A stretch of 64,000 nt of DNA, taken from NCBI GenBank assembly GCA_022385805.1, contig MU277671.1:194808-258807 (forward strand), read 5' to 3'. Under the pieces are notes generated by a model. That model was not told where the DNA came from. It searched no databases and saw nothing but the letters and a program-made list of their open reading frames with translations. This DNA comes from Pilatotrama ljubarskyi. Taxonomy: Eukaryota; Basidiomycota; Agaricomycetes; Polyporales; Polyporaceae. This document shows, piece after piece, positions 46,871 through 57,361 of the stretch; within the stretch, counting starts at the first letter, position 1, and each line of letters starts with the position of its first letter. Both the position numbers and the translations under genes were made by a program.

Positions 46871-47713
46871 TCAGTCAATCGGGATCGTGCTCGCGATATC
46901 ACCCATGGTATTCAGATCCGGCGGATCTGCATGGGAATCCTCCTGGTTGTCGTCGTCCATGGCGTCCTCCGGGAGCTGAGGATCTACATACGAAGGCGTT
47001 CCGGGGCTCATGAGGCCGCTGTCAACGTTCTCGTTCCCTGCATCTGTTCCGAGGACCACGGAGACGTCCTCATCGGCTATGGTCGCGTTGGAGTGGCGCG
47101 AGCGCCGACCAGTGCGTCGCGCGGAGAAAAGAGCATGGTCTTTCGTGACTTGTGCCTTTGCCCACCTGGGAACAAACACAATCAGCCCGAGCATGATGAC
47201 GATGGAACAGAATCGCCATACTCAATCCACGCAGCGTCGTTTTCACGGTCCTTGCCCTGCGCCAACTTGTACTGCTCATCCAGTTTGGCTTCGACGGCGC
47301 GCCAGAATCCTGTATCACCCCCACGAGCGCGCTGCGGAGCCTTCGCGGTCCTGCGACAGGCGAACGCGCTGGGCTTCTTCCTTGACCGCATATTCCATGA
47401 GCTGCTTGATATAGCCGCGGAACAGACTCATGAAGCCTTTCGCAAATCACCCCGAGTCATGTATCACTATTTGTCAGAGTAGAGGGTAGATGACTTACAG
47501 GCTCCCCACGCTCCAGCCTCATCACAGCCATCGACATGTAATACGACGACAGGCTCCGGCATTGACCCCTCCTCCTCCATGGTGGAGATTGTCAGCCGAT
47601 GGTCACTGTTGGCAGCTTACGTATAAGAAATGGCAATGCTGAATCGTAACGCGGAGCACTCACTGGCCGCACGGGAAGCTGATGGTGGTGGACGAGTTGG
47701 CAGGAGGCGGCAT
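46871..47713 (-). CDS. Small hypothetical gene with a one-base frame break
   Basis: Four exons: 47713-47664, 47605-47499, 47436-47222 and 47165-46871, about 221 residues if one frameshift is allowed. Exon 1 encodes MPPPANSSTTISFPCG. Exon 2 is acidic (MEEEGSMPEPVVVLHVDG). Exon 3 starts CFMSLFRGYIKQLMEY, then breaks at a run of five G near 47332 and continues one frame over as FWRAVEAKLDEQYKLAQGKD. The last exon (EWAKAQVTKDHALFSARRTG) ends in an acidic tail. The last intron has a good branch site and pyrimidine tract. Four G instead of five would give one open frame, so this is either a sequencing slip or a recent loss-of-function. The gene lies between the two arms of an inverted repeat. Function unknown. 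Confidence 0.5.
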
Positions 47714-47968
47714 CGCAATGAAATGATAACAACGTAGGAGACGACGGATCAGATCGGCGGTAGAATGGTGCGGGCGGGCACTGCGGGAAGAGAGAGCGCG
47801 AGCACAACAGGAAGCAGTTGGAGGCAGAGGAGAGGATGAGGGTCAGCCGACTTCGCGCATGAAGTCTGCGCTCAAGCGCACCAGGATGCGTGCAAGGTGG
47901 ATGCGAGGTGGGCGAAGGGCGCCAGTCGTGTGCTCTGTGGAATTCTCACGGTATGCTCTTGGATTTCG

Positions 47969-48616
47969 GGTGTTTTCTGGGCAGGTGGATTCCAACTGTA
48001 CCGTCACCTGGATCGCTGCGGACCACTTGGCTTATTACAGATTCCCATCATACAACCTAGATTCCTCCTGCGCCGTGTCCGGCGGTGTAATGCACATCCT
48101 CGTCGCGCAAGCGAATTGTACTCCGATTCGCGTAAATCGGCGATACCCTGCCGACCGTCTCTGCCACTGCAAGCCTCGCAGAAGGGATTCACGAATGCAA
48201 CTCTCGGCTACTATCGCTTGGTAGCGGAGTGCGAAACCCTCCCTCCCTGAGCACACTTCAGCCACATTGTTTGTATTCCTACTCTTCTAGGATACAGAGT
48301 ACGGATCGGCCAAGCCTGACTGGTGCGAAAGGCTCAGCGAAGCTCATATCCGAAATTTGAGGTTAATCGGTTAAGAAGCTGCAGCGGGATCTGGGCATCA
48401 GCAGTTGCAGAAGTGGGTACATTGGCTCTCAAAACGAGTATTTCAGACCTGTAGACCGCAATTCTCCGTCTACCCCGTTCAAACTACATATATGGCCTCT
48501 CTATAGCATTCCGAACATACTACAAAAAGAAGCGAGAGAAGAGCATGAGCGGATGCCGCGCTATTGCAGATTTGCATTACTGTGTACTTTTGCATATCCG
48601 TGGTAGGGATAGTATG
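47969..48616 (-). repeat. Inverted repeat arm B
   Basis: Partner of arm A at 46296-46590, in the opposite orientation and longer by about 350 bases, mainly between the 28-base and 13-base blocks. With arm A it encloses 1.4 kb that includes the small gene at 46871-47713 and its promoter. Nothing else is recognised between 47714 and the sirtuin pseudogene at 48846. Confidence 0.7.
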
Positions 48617-48845
48617 CATACACGCATCCGCAGAGCATAGCCATTGCTCATACCAGCACGCCCCCACGCGTGTGCTGATCAGACCTCACTGCAGTGCTAG
48701 GCGTGCCACACACGTGTTGTCTTTGCATCGTGTCCGAGATGCCGCACCTCTACGATTGTCTTCACTAACCGCTACCATCTCTAGGTTACATCGCAGAAGC
48801 AGAGGCGTCCTGACATTCTGACCACAGCCCGACTCGCGCCTCACA

Positions 48846-49516
48846 ATGTCAGGGCCCGTAAACATGGATCAAGCAGACGCATTCCGCACCGCCCTGAAGG
48901 CCAGCAAACACATCATCGTCCTCGCAGGCGCAGGCCTGTCCGCTGCCTCAGGCAAGCCTGTCAAATCCATCTCCAACAGCCAGTGATACATCGTACTGAC
49001 CGCAGTGTCGTTCCGCGCAGGCATCCCGACGTTCCGCGACGGAGGCGGGATGTGGCGCTCGCTCGACCCCGCGTCCCTCGCGACCCCGCAGGCGTTCAGC
49101 GAGAACCCGTCGCTCGTGTGGCAGTTCTACCACTACCGCCGGACGAAGTGCGTCTCGTCCTCCCCATGACGTCCATCGCCGTCGGCGCTCCCTACTGTGC
49201 TGACGACGCCCCCGATCCGTTCTTTTCTTGACATTGACAGGGCATTGGAAGCGAAGCCAAACCGCGCGCACGACGTCGTCGCGAAGATGGCTGTGCCGGA
49301 GTATCTGAAGAGCGTCGCGCCGGACGCGCGCTCCTTCCACCTCATCACGCAGAACGTCGACAGGCTGTCCCTCGACGCCCTTCAGACGCTCCTCGAGCGC
49401 ATGTCTCGCAAGCGCCAAGCAGCGTCCGACCATGTGAGGACGCGACCTACGAGATGCACGGGCGCATCTTCGACATGTAGTGCACTGCCGGTACCGCGCG
49501 GAGGACCGGTGCAACC
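48846..49516 (+). pseudogene. Truncated SIRT5-like sirtuin copy
   Basis: Copy of the sirtuin at 49963-51091, in opposite orientation. Exon 1 48846-48951 (MSGPVNMDQADAFRTALKAS, ending GAGLSAAS), exon 2 49021-49147 ([21 protein letters not shown]; 127 bases, the same length as in the intact copy), exon 3 from 49241 ([13 protein letters not shown]). After MSRKRQAASDHV it loses about 15 codons found in the intact copy, shifts frame, and the YEMHGRIFD block is followed directly by TAG. Remnants in other frames continue to about 49516, then homology ends before the zinc and C-terminal NAD-binding parts. The first intron is GC-AG (donor GCAAGC), where the intact copy has GTAAGT. The gene cannot make an active enzyme. 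Confidence 0.88.
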
Positions 49517-49962
49517 ACTTCCAGCTCTATGAGTAACTGCTACTCTCAATATATGAGGATTGTCCTTCCACTCGGGCATAGCACCTCCGCCTAGAGCAAA
49601 TGTGAACGCAGCATGGCGAGTGGGGTGGATTGTTGACGTTAGGGCCCGCACACTGTTGATGATTCAGTGGGTGACGTCTGATCTAAACGATGATGTAGTC
49701 CGGTTGTAGACGGTTGATGCCGTCGATATCACTGATTAGGGCCTTGGTTCAGGTATTTTGACTAGCCTACTCCTACCGGCAGATGTATCATACATGCGCC
49801 CCGCGACACACCAATCACTGCAGTTACAGGACAAGCACATGACATGACCGCGTGCAGAGTCTTGCTGGGCTGCGGTCGTTGAGAGTTCGTCGCGCGACTT
49901 GCTGCCATTGAACACTAGAGACGAAGGCTTGATGTAAGCAGACAGCATCGGGCGAACGCCAG
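49517..49962. other. Spacer between the two sirtuin copies
   Basis: 446 bases separating the 3' ends of the tail-to-tail sirtuin copies. I see no inverted repeat between its halves and no gene. Confidence 0.5.
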
Positions 49963-51091
49963 CTAAGCAAGCTCTGGGAGTATGCTGGGAAGCAACACTT
50001 CGCAAGGGCCACGAAACACGAAGTCTGCACGGGCGACATCTTGCTCAGTCGGGTCCACATTGAAGACCGCAACTTTACCACCATGCCTCTGAACACGGTG
50101 AGCATAGGTGGAGGCAGGCCGTACCTGCAGGTACAAGCCAATCAAAAAAGGGTATTCTATGGGGTCTGGGTGAGAGTACTGACCTGCGACGATGTGCCAA
50201 TGACAAGACACAGATCCGCCTCGTATACGATCCTGTTGATCTCGTCGAGATGATACGGTTTTTCGTCAAACCATACAACCCCTGGCCGCGCGAGTGCACC
50301 ACATTCGGGGCAATGCGGTAACTCTTCAGCCGGCATGTCGATCTGCAACGATCCCGCGTCTTGGTAATCTCTGAACGTGGCGTCTGCTGCGCCCAACGCA
50401 GGGCACAGCGGGTTCGACCGATCTTCCGCCCGGTACGCGCACCCGGGTTGTGTGCACAGCACGTCGAAGATTCTTCCATGCATCTCGTAAATGGCGTTCT
50501 TGTAAACCCTCACTTTAGGCGTTTCGCTTTGATCCTCACAGGGCTGGCCGAACGCTTGGCGACCGCGAGACATACTGTCGACAAGCTCACGCAAGGCATC
50601 GACGGACAGCCGGTCGACGTTTTGGGTGATGAGGTGGAATGATTGCGCGTTCGGCGCGACCCTCTTGAGATATTCTGGCACTGCCATCTTCGCGATGACT
50701 CGGTGCGCGGGATTCGGCTTCGCTTCCAGTGCTCTGTAATCAGAGAGAAAGGGGGGGTTAAAAAGCTAGTGTCAGATATCGGTGAAGAGACGCACTTCGT
50801 CCTGCGATAGTGATAGAATTGCCATACGAGCGACGGGTTCTCCTTGAACGCCTGCGGCGTAGCGAGAGAGGTGACATCGAGGGAGCGCCACATACCCCCT
50901 CCGTCGCGGAATGTCGGAATGCCTGTCCAACAAGTACAGCATCGGATAACAACGCTACTGTCAGAGCTGACGTTGACGAGCTATACTTGGCACTTACCCG
51001 ATGCCGCTGACAAGCCTGCGCCTGCGAGCACGATGATGTGTCTACTGTTTCGGAGGACTTCACGGAATGCACCTGCGTAGATGTCATCCAT
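49963..51091 (-). CDS. SIRT5-like (class III) sirtuin, intact
   Basis: Four exons: 51091-50998, 50922-50796, 50733-50184 and 50124-49963, 310 residues. NAD+-dependent lysine deacylase. Motifs: [24 protein letters not shown], catalytic His in YEMHGRIFD, zinc Cys pairs (CTQPGC and CPEC), VVWFDE, IGTSSQ, FNVDPT. The YHYRR after VWQF carries the Tyr and Arg that in SIRT5 bind succinyl or malonyl groups, so desuccinylase/demalonylase activity is expected from family knowledge. There is no obvious mitochondrial presequence; the protein starts [20 protein letters not shown], so a cytosolic form is likely. An inverted truncated paralogue follows it. Confidence 0.93.
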
Positions 51092-51472
51092 CTTCAACGG
51101 TAGAACAAGTCAACACTGCCAGCAAGAAGGCCCGAATCCTAGCTGAGATCTCGAATGAACTCGGTAGACCCAGATGAAGACGCGGCTGATTTGTGGTAAA
51201 GCTGAGCGCGGGTTCAGGCCTGTTCAGGCAGAGTGGCGCAGCGTACGGCATAACAACAGGTCTCAAGACGCGACGGTCAGGCGTCTAAGTCTAGCGCGTG
51301 TTGTTAATAACAGGTGTCAACTTCAGACTCCTCTTGAGCTTAAGCTTTCCGTGGCGTCCACTACACTTCGGAATCAGAATCGTCAAGGACTCAACGACTA
51401 GTATAGAACGTCAGATCTCAGCTACTCCCGTATCGCCGACGCGCTGTCTCGAGAAGTTCCTCAGTAGTGAAG

Positions 51473-53096
51473 ATGGTTTCCCAGTTCGAACCGGAGCGTG
51501 TGGCTATCGCACTATATGGTACGAAACCACTACTACAATACTGTTTCGAAGCGTTATTGACTGTATAGACAAGGCTACCCTTCCAGCGGAAGGCAAACAT
51601 TGACGGCCATGCTGGTCAGTATTAGTTAAGTGTCTTCAAGGATTCCTGTCCGACCCGGTCCCGTCTAGGACGGCTACAGGTACAGACGCCCCTCCGACGG
51701 CCGAGTGGTCGTCTTCGATCTGAAATCCAGATCGGATGGCACTCCACCCCTCATATCGCTCGTCTTGATCGATGCGACGAACGCCGATGGGGATTATGGC
51801 CCTCTCATTAAGTCTGCGAAGAGTGCGACTCGGCATTCCTACATCCTCTACACCAGAGCCGATCTACTCCCCGTCGGCTTCTCTCCCATCCGCCTTCGAT
51901 ACCTCAGATCACAGCGGTACTTGAGCTTCACATATGACATTGACTACATCTCGAGCAATTTGACGGATCAAGGCTGTGTGAATGCACTCGCGGCTCGGCT
52001 CGGTATGTTTTTGAGCTCTGGGCGTCGTTCTCGGGCTAACCATCGTATAGTCGAACGTTTATCGCCAGTTTCCTCTCCCACCAGCCCTGGAGTAGAGACG
52101 ACATGGGATCACCTTTGCACGACCTTTATGGACTGGATTGCTTCCTGCTTTGCGCTGCCAACGAACTCGAAGATACACAGAGTGGGTTTTTGCGACACTC
52201 CATGCTGTCATGTCCGTTCAAGTCAATTGCAGGTTGACGATGAAATATCCTCGATTACCACCGATGGTGACGTGGCAAGACTTGTTCGCGACGCAGCAGC
52301 ATGGGATGAAGAACTGAAGAGACGTCTCCATGCCGAAGACGCGCGGTCAGTTGCTGTACATCGCATCACACCTTCGTTGCTCGCCAAAGCAACTGCCAGC
52401 TCCTCCGAGCGCGCCAGCATGGAATACGTCCGCCGACATACCTCGATTCCAGTCCCGCGTACCTATCATCCCCATCTGTCCTGGTTGCTCATGGAATACA
52501 TCGACGGCCACATGCTCAGTGAGTGCTGGAGCACTCTAAGCGCTCTCATGCAATTCCGTATCGCATGCACGCTGCGTCTGTACGTCAAACAGATGCGCTC
52601 ACTGCACCGTCCTACGCCGGGCGCTTTCGATACGGGTTATGTAGGCGGAATCTTTTTTCAAGAGGAGAAATACGGACCTTTCGACTCGGTACGACGCTTC
52701 CGGCAGTTCTGTGATTGGGTCTCGTTCGAGGGCTGGCATAACGTCGCGCTCGCTCGGCACAATAGCGGCAGGGTACCGCCACCTCTCCCCCTCTCCAATA
52801 CTGGTTGGAACCCGACGTTCATCCACGGCGACCTCAATCACAGCAACATTTTGCTGGACAGACGAGGTACACTCTGGCTGCTCGACTGGGACACAGCGGG
52901 GTTCTACCCAGCTTGTTTGGAAGCCCTAGCTATGCGGCTCGTTGATGACGAGCTACACCCCGGCGTCATGCCACCTTCTTGGGCACGTTATAGAAGTTTC
53001 ATTGTAGGGAAGCCAACGTCAGATGAAGCGGAGTACTGGTTGTACGTGTACAGTGCCATACACCGATTTCGCCAATACGCCGTAGACGCATACTAG
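51473..53096 (+). CDS. APH-type kinase-like protein
   Basis: Proposed exons 51473-51562, 51669-52002, 52051-52181 and 52233-53096, 472 residues. Introns 2 and 3 are 48 and 51 bases without stops, so the raw frame reads through them; their GT-AG ends and branch sites support splicing. The C-terminal 280 residues match the aminoglycoside phosphotransferase/choline kinase fold: LMEYIDGHMLSECW (hinge), the catalytic loop FIHGDLNHSNILL, and WLLDWDTAGFYP (metal-binding Asp). Basidiomycete genomes carry many such genes; substrates are mostly unknown. The N-terminus (MVSQFEPERVAIALYG, then DGYRYRRPSDGRVVVFDL) and the 106-base first intron are the least certain parts. Confidence 0.75.
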
Positions 53097-53221
53097 TCCA
53101 ACATGTAGACTTGAACACTGCTGAAGCGAGAAGCGTAGATCACTTGTTTCCCACCGTCTGCCTCTAACAAGGAGGTAAGATATGCAAGCAGTGAGCGTGC
53201 TTGAGTAGAGGACGGACCGAC

Positions 53222-53797
53222 TCAGTGCGGCGGAGTATAGAAGACTCCCTGAGCGGGCGGGTAAGGGACCATGTCTTGGCCCACACGGTTCGCGTGTTCC
53301 TCGACTTCAATCCACAGAGCGTCAAGCTGCTTTTGCTTGAGCCACCCTTTGTTAACAAAACGACGAAGCAGCTGAGTTTGCCAATAAAGGCAACCGCTGC
53401 CATCAGGATGGAACTTGTAGAACTGCCGGTCATCCTCAACGACGAGATTGATGACGTCGCCGACGGTGACGGTAGTCTGTACAGCCATGGTGACCGCGAC
53501 TTTGGCCTTGGTCGAGAGAAGCTTGTTCTTGGGGCGAGCACTGATATGGAGACAGCCATAGATGTTGCCTTGTCCAGAGGGGTGGTACACATGCGCTAAC
53601 GGCTGATGCATGTCCAAGGAGACCCCTTCGTAGAGTTGGTTGTTGGGGCCCTTCTTGATTGAGCTGGTGTACTTGTACGACGTAATCCAATGGTTCGGCA
53701 TGCCAGCAGTGCACCACAGCGTGATCTCAAGGATCTCTTGGGCTTTGTCAATGGAATCGGTCGAGTCGAGGAGGGGAGGTCGAAGCGGATGGTCCAT
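53222..53797 (-). CDS. Conserved fungal protein resembling DUF7770
   Basis: One exon, 191 residues. Ordered throughout: EILEITLWCTAGMPNHWITS, VSLDMHQPLAHVYHPSGQ, then VTVGDVINLVVEDDRQFYKF, HPDGSGCLYWQTQLLRRF, and a final VGQDMVPYPPAQGVFY. The block DRQFYKFHPDGSGCLYWQ resembles a domain I recall from uncharacterised fungal proteins (DUF7770), but I cannot check it. No signal peptide or membrane segment. It converges on the APH-like gene with 125 bases between stops. Function unknown. Confidence 0.7.
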   Translation of the reverse strand: MDHPLRPPLLDSTDSIDKAQEILEITLWCTAGMPNHWITSYKYTSSIKKGPNNQLYEGVSLDMHQPLAHVYHPSGQGNIYGCLHISARPKNKLLSTKAKVAVTMAVQTTVTVGDVINLVVEDDRQFYKFHPDGSGCLYWQTQLLRRFVNKGWLKQKQLDALWIEVEEHANRVGQDMVPYPPAQGVFYTPPH

Positions 53798-54803
53798 GGT
53801 CCTGCATCATCAGCCGATGATATCAGTAAAGAGAGCAGCTGGAGAGGTTGGAAAGCGACGCACTCATATGCTGTGGTCGAGGGATACGCGTTGGACTCAC
53901 CCGAACCCCGTCAGCTGCCTACTTATCCTGCAGCTGAATAAAGTCGGAGCCCGTATCCACCCAGCACGGCGACTCATGGCAGCCTCGTGCCGAATTGAAG
54001 CTACGGGAACTTATCGAGACGTTTTCGCACTGGAGATGCACCAGCTGACCAGACGTAGAACAAGGACGACCTATGTTGTTCTGCCGCGCATCAAAACGGC
54101 ATCCCTGCTTCCTGGCGCAAAACAAATGGTTGTGTAAGAATGGAAGGACGAACATAGGCAGGTGACAGAGCTTTCGGCCCTGTCCAGTAGCTTGGCCAAG
54201 GATGCAGTTGTTCGTTATCGACGAAAGAGGTCAATCGATGGGAAAGATACAGAGAGAAGACTCCCGTCCCTCCGTTAGCGCGGAGGACTGTCGCACCTGT
54301 AAAAGGTGCGCTTCGAGAAGTGCCCTCATCTGACACTGACACGCGTTTCGGCGGCGCCGCGGCTGTGGTCGACCACTATGTTAGAGCTGAAGATCGCTGA
54401 GGCGATTCCCTCGACCCACCAAGAAAGCACAAGGGATAATGCGCTGGACTCTCTGATCACGGCAACGAAACATCACCGTGCAACGGCAAGACCGAAGCCT
54501 CCCCGTTCTTATTGTTTGAGCATGTAACTCGCTATTCGGTATGAATTGCCTCATCTTCACTTCGCCCTAACACGGTATAGAAGCCTTGTTACAAGGTCGG
54601 CATAGTATCATCAAGTTCAAACGGTTCTGATGGCCACCGTTACGTCGTGATGTTTCCTGGTGAAGTGGGGCACATCGAAATGTAGCATGACTGTTAACAC
54701 CGGTGCTGTAGGATTCGATGACGTACTGGGAGGGCTCAAGCTAGTCACACATGAGACGGCACCATTACACTTGCTTTTCAGATAGCGATGATCGTCCCAA
54801 GGG
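53798..54803. other. Intergenic, nothing recognised
   Basis: 1 kb between the DUF7770-like gene start and the stop of the voltage-sensor-like gene. Frames under 170 codons only, none with a domain. It contains the promoter of the former gene. Confidence 0.45.
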
Positions 54804-55802
54804 TCAACCCAACTCAGCCCACACGTCTTCCATGTCACGATTCTGGGCAGCCTGTACAGCTCGAGGCATGTCTGACATGGGTGCCCTGAATGCGCGGGCC
54901 GGCTCCTCGGCTGCGTCGAAGACGACGTCGCTGCGGATGAGCGGACGTCCTAGTTCCTCGTCCTCGTCCTCCATGTCGATGTCCAAGGTGTAGCCCTGGC
55001 GTCGTGCGGCCGAAAGGTCGATAGGCTTTGGCCGCGTGAAGATGGACTGTCCGGACCTGGGACACGGTATTCATCAGTCAGGGCCGCAACGCACGATACG
55101 TGGGACGCACTGCCGCATAACCGCAGCAAGGCGGCCGAACTGCAGGATGTTACGGGCTACGAGGAGGAGTGTGTCCAGCAGCTCCTCTTCCTTGCTGGTG
55201 TTCCCACATCCTGCGAAGAATATGAACAGGAGCGTGATCACGCAGAACACGGTCAGGACTAGATCCATGACGTTGAAAGGTGATTTCCAGAATTGCTACG
55301 CCACCTTTAGTAGAGATTAGAGGAGTACGAAGGGTAGGCTTACCCTCCCAAAGGCCATGAATCGAATGACAACCTCGAGGATCATGGCACTATTGATAAT
55401 GAACTCCAGGATATAGAACGGTAACGTCGGACACTCGTTCACAAGACTGAGTACGACCGTCGTAATGGAGAGCGCCGCCATGACGAGGTATAGGATGATG
55501 TAGGTCCTCGAGTGGACGAAGCGATTCGCGATGCCTTTCGTAATTTCATCGCGCGTCATGGAGTATATTGAACGCGTAGGCCTACAATGTCATGAGACGA
55601 GGATACTGTCAACCACCGGTGTCCATGAGTTGGCAAGACCAGGCTGCGAGAACAGAACATACGCTGGTGTAGGTGGCTCAAGGCCATGGAGAGAGTCATG
55701 GAGGGGGTCGTGCTCGCCGGCCTCAAGGTCCCCTAGTCGTCGATCGGGAGAGGAAGACATGAGTCCGCCGTCGGACGCGGCTCGCGCTCGTAGACTCGCC
55801 AT
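54804..55802 (-). CDS. Solitary four-helix, voltage-sensor-like membrane protein
   Basis: Four exons: 55802-55663, 55581-55344, 55295-55111 and 55056-54804 (introns 81, 48 and 54 bases), 271 residues. Four membrane segments and no pore: S1 TYIILYLVMAALSITTVVLS; S2 ILEFIINSAMILEVVIRFMA with the acidic residue and RF pair of ion-transport S2 helices; S3 NVMDLVLTVFCVITLLFIFF with a conserved Asp; S4 LLVARNILQFGRLAAVMRQ with three Arg. Short cytosolic ends, the C-terminal one acidic (DIDMEDEDEELG). The layout matches S1-S4 of voltage-gated channels or stand-alone voltage sensors (Hv1 type), though the Arg are not on a strict three-residue spacing. Proton channel or regulatory subunit are both possible. 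It diverges from CWC25 across 180 bases. Confidence 0.82.
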
Positions 55803-55982
55803 GGGCTATGGGCGCTTCCGTAAGCACAGCTGGCTTTGGTCAACAACCCCAAATAGCGCCCGTTTGTCTCTCTCATCCACACCGCGACCTCAGCTCTGCT
55901 GCGGTCTGCCTTCTTCCTGCTTGAAGCTTGACATCTCATTCACACCCTCCACATACCCAGTACCCCGTGAACATCAGCCAAG

Positions 55983-57361
55983 ATGGGTGGCGGCGACTTG
56001 AATATGAAGAAGTCGTGGCACCCGCTCCTGTTGAAGAACCAGGAGCGGGTATGGCTCGAGGAAAAGAAGGCTGTACGTAGATGACTCACCCGCCTCAGAC
56101 CATTGATGACTGACATGGTCGTTTCCAGCTCGAGGAGAAGAAGAAGCTTGACCAGCTTCGGAAGGAGAAGGAGGAGGAGCGGCAGTTGCAAGAACTGCAG
56201 CGTCTTCAGGAGGAACAGACGGGCAGGAAGAGGCAGGAAAAGCTGGAGTGGATGTATGCCACTCCGGCTACTGGCAGCAACCAGAATCCAAACGACCTGG
56301 AGGACTATCTGCTGGGAAAGAAGAGAGTGGACAAAATCTTGACAGCGGACGAGCATGAGAAGGTGCGCCCTGTGGTGTGCGATTCACACGCATGTGTACT
56401 AAACGTCCAGTAGATTGGTGCTGCCCACAAGAGCTTCATTGCTACTCAGTATGCCAACACTGCTCGTGATACCGCTGCCAAGATACGCGAGGATCCTCTC
56501 CTTGCTATCAAGCAGCAAGAGCAGGCGGCCTACCAGGCTCTCATGTCGAATCCGCTGCGGCTCCGCGAGCTCCAGGAGAAAACCGGTATCAAGCTGAAGA
56601 AGGACAAGAAGGATAAGAAAGACAAGAAGAAGGACAAGCATAGGCACAAGAAAGACAAGCATCGGGGGGAGTCTCGCTCACGATCCCCGTACTCTGAACG
56701 CCGGAGGTCGCACTCTCCTGACAAGTACTCTCGCTCTAGGCGCTCCCCTAGCCCCGACCGTCGCTCCCGCTCTCCCTTACCTTCACGCTCTCATTATGAT
56801 GAGGATCGCCGCGATGGCTACTACTCCAGTAGACGTGGCCGAAGCCGCGATCGCACACCGGACCGTTCGCGTGAGAAGGTCCGGACGTGGCCGCGCTCAG
56901 ACGAGTCGGACGACAACGCATACTACTCTCGACGGGTACGCAGCCGCAGCCCTGGCCGGCACCATGACGACTACGACAGCAGAAAGCGAAGGAGGAGCCA
57001 TAGCCGCAGCCCACGGCGGTCAGACCCAGCACCGTCCAAGAGGACAAGGATGAGCCCGCCACCGCCGCGCGGTCCTTCTACATCGACATCTCAGCCGAGT
57101 CGGAGCGAGGGCGATCGTGCGGCTCGATTAGCTGCCATGAGTTCCAACGCTTCGGCGCTTTCGGTGGAACGTCGGGAGCATCTGACGCAGCTGCTCGAAC
57201 GCGAGAAGGCTGAGATGGAGGCGGAAGAGCGAGCTAGGGCGAAGTCGAAGGGTATGGGCGACTTCCTGAGCTATGAGCAGAAGAAGGTGTTTGGTGGAAC
57301 TGGCGGTCTCGAAGACAGAATCCGCAGAGGCCGTGGACAGATGCGAGTCGAGGCTGACTGA
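55983..57361 (+). CDS. CWC25: Pre-mRNA-splicing factor Cwc25
   Basis: Three exons: 55983-56072, 56129-56362 and 56414-57361, 423 residues. Cwc25 joins the spliceosome after Prp2 remodelling and promotes the first transesterification. The N-terminus is diagnostic: [20 protein letters not shown] followed by [17 protein letters not shown], the CIR-like domain, then [10 protein letters not shown] and [13 protein letters not shown]. The middle is Lys-rich ([19 protein letters not shown]) and then RS-rich ([15 protein letters not shown]), as usual in fungal orthologues. The C-terminal [20 protein letters not shown] is also typical. The second acceptor is TAG three bases after a competing CAG; the CAG choice would put a stop codon in frame. 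Confidence 0.95.

Noticed and set aside
51690..51760. GGCCGAGTGG resembling a tRNA-Ser/Leu D-arm
   Set aside because: No matching T-arm or acceptor stem, and the bases are in frame within the APH-like gene.
51705..53096. Reading the APH-like gene as one 463-codon exon
   Set aside because: Two inserted stretches of 48 and 51 bases have GT-AG ends and branch sites and interrupt the protein with unlikely sequence; they are multiples of three without stops, so the frame stays open by chance.
51473..54803. APH-like gene plus DUF7770-like gene as a possible defence or resistance module
   Set aside because: Both families are common and scattered in basidiomycete genomes, they converge and share no promoter, and nothing else here points to a functional link.
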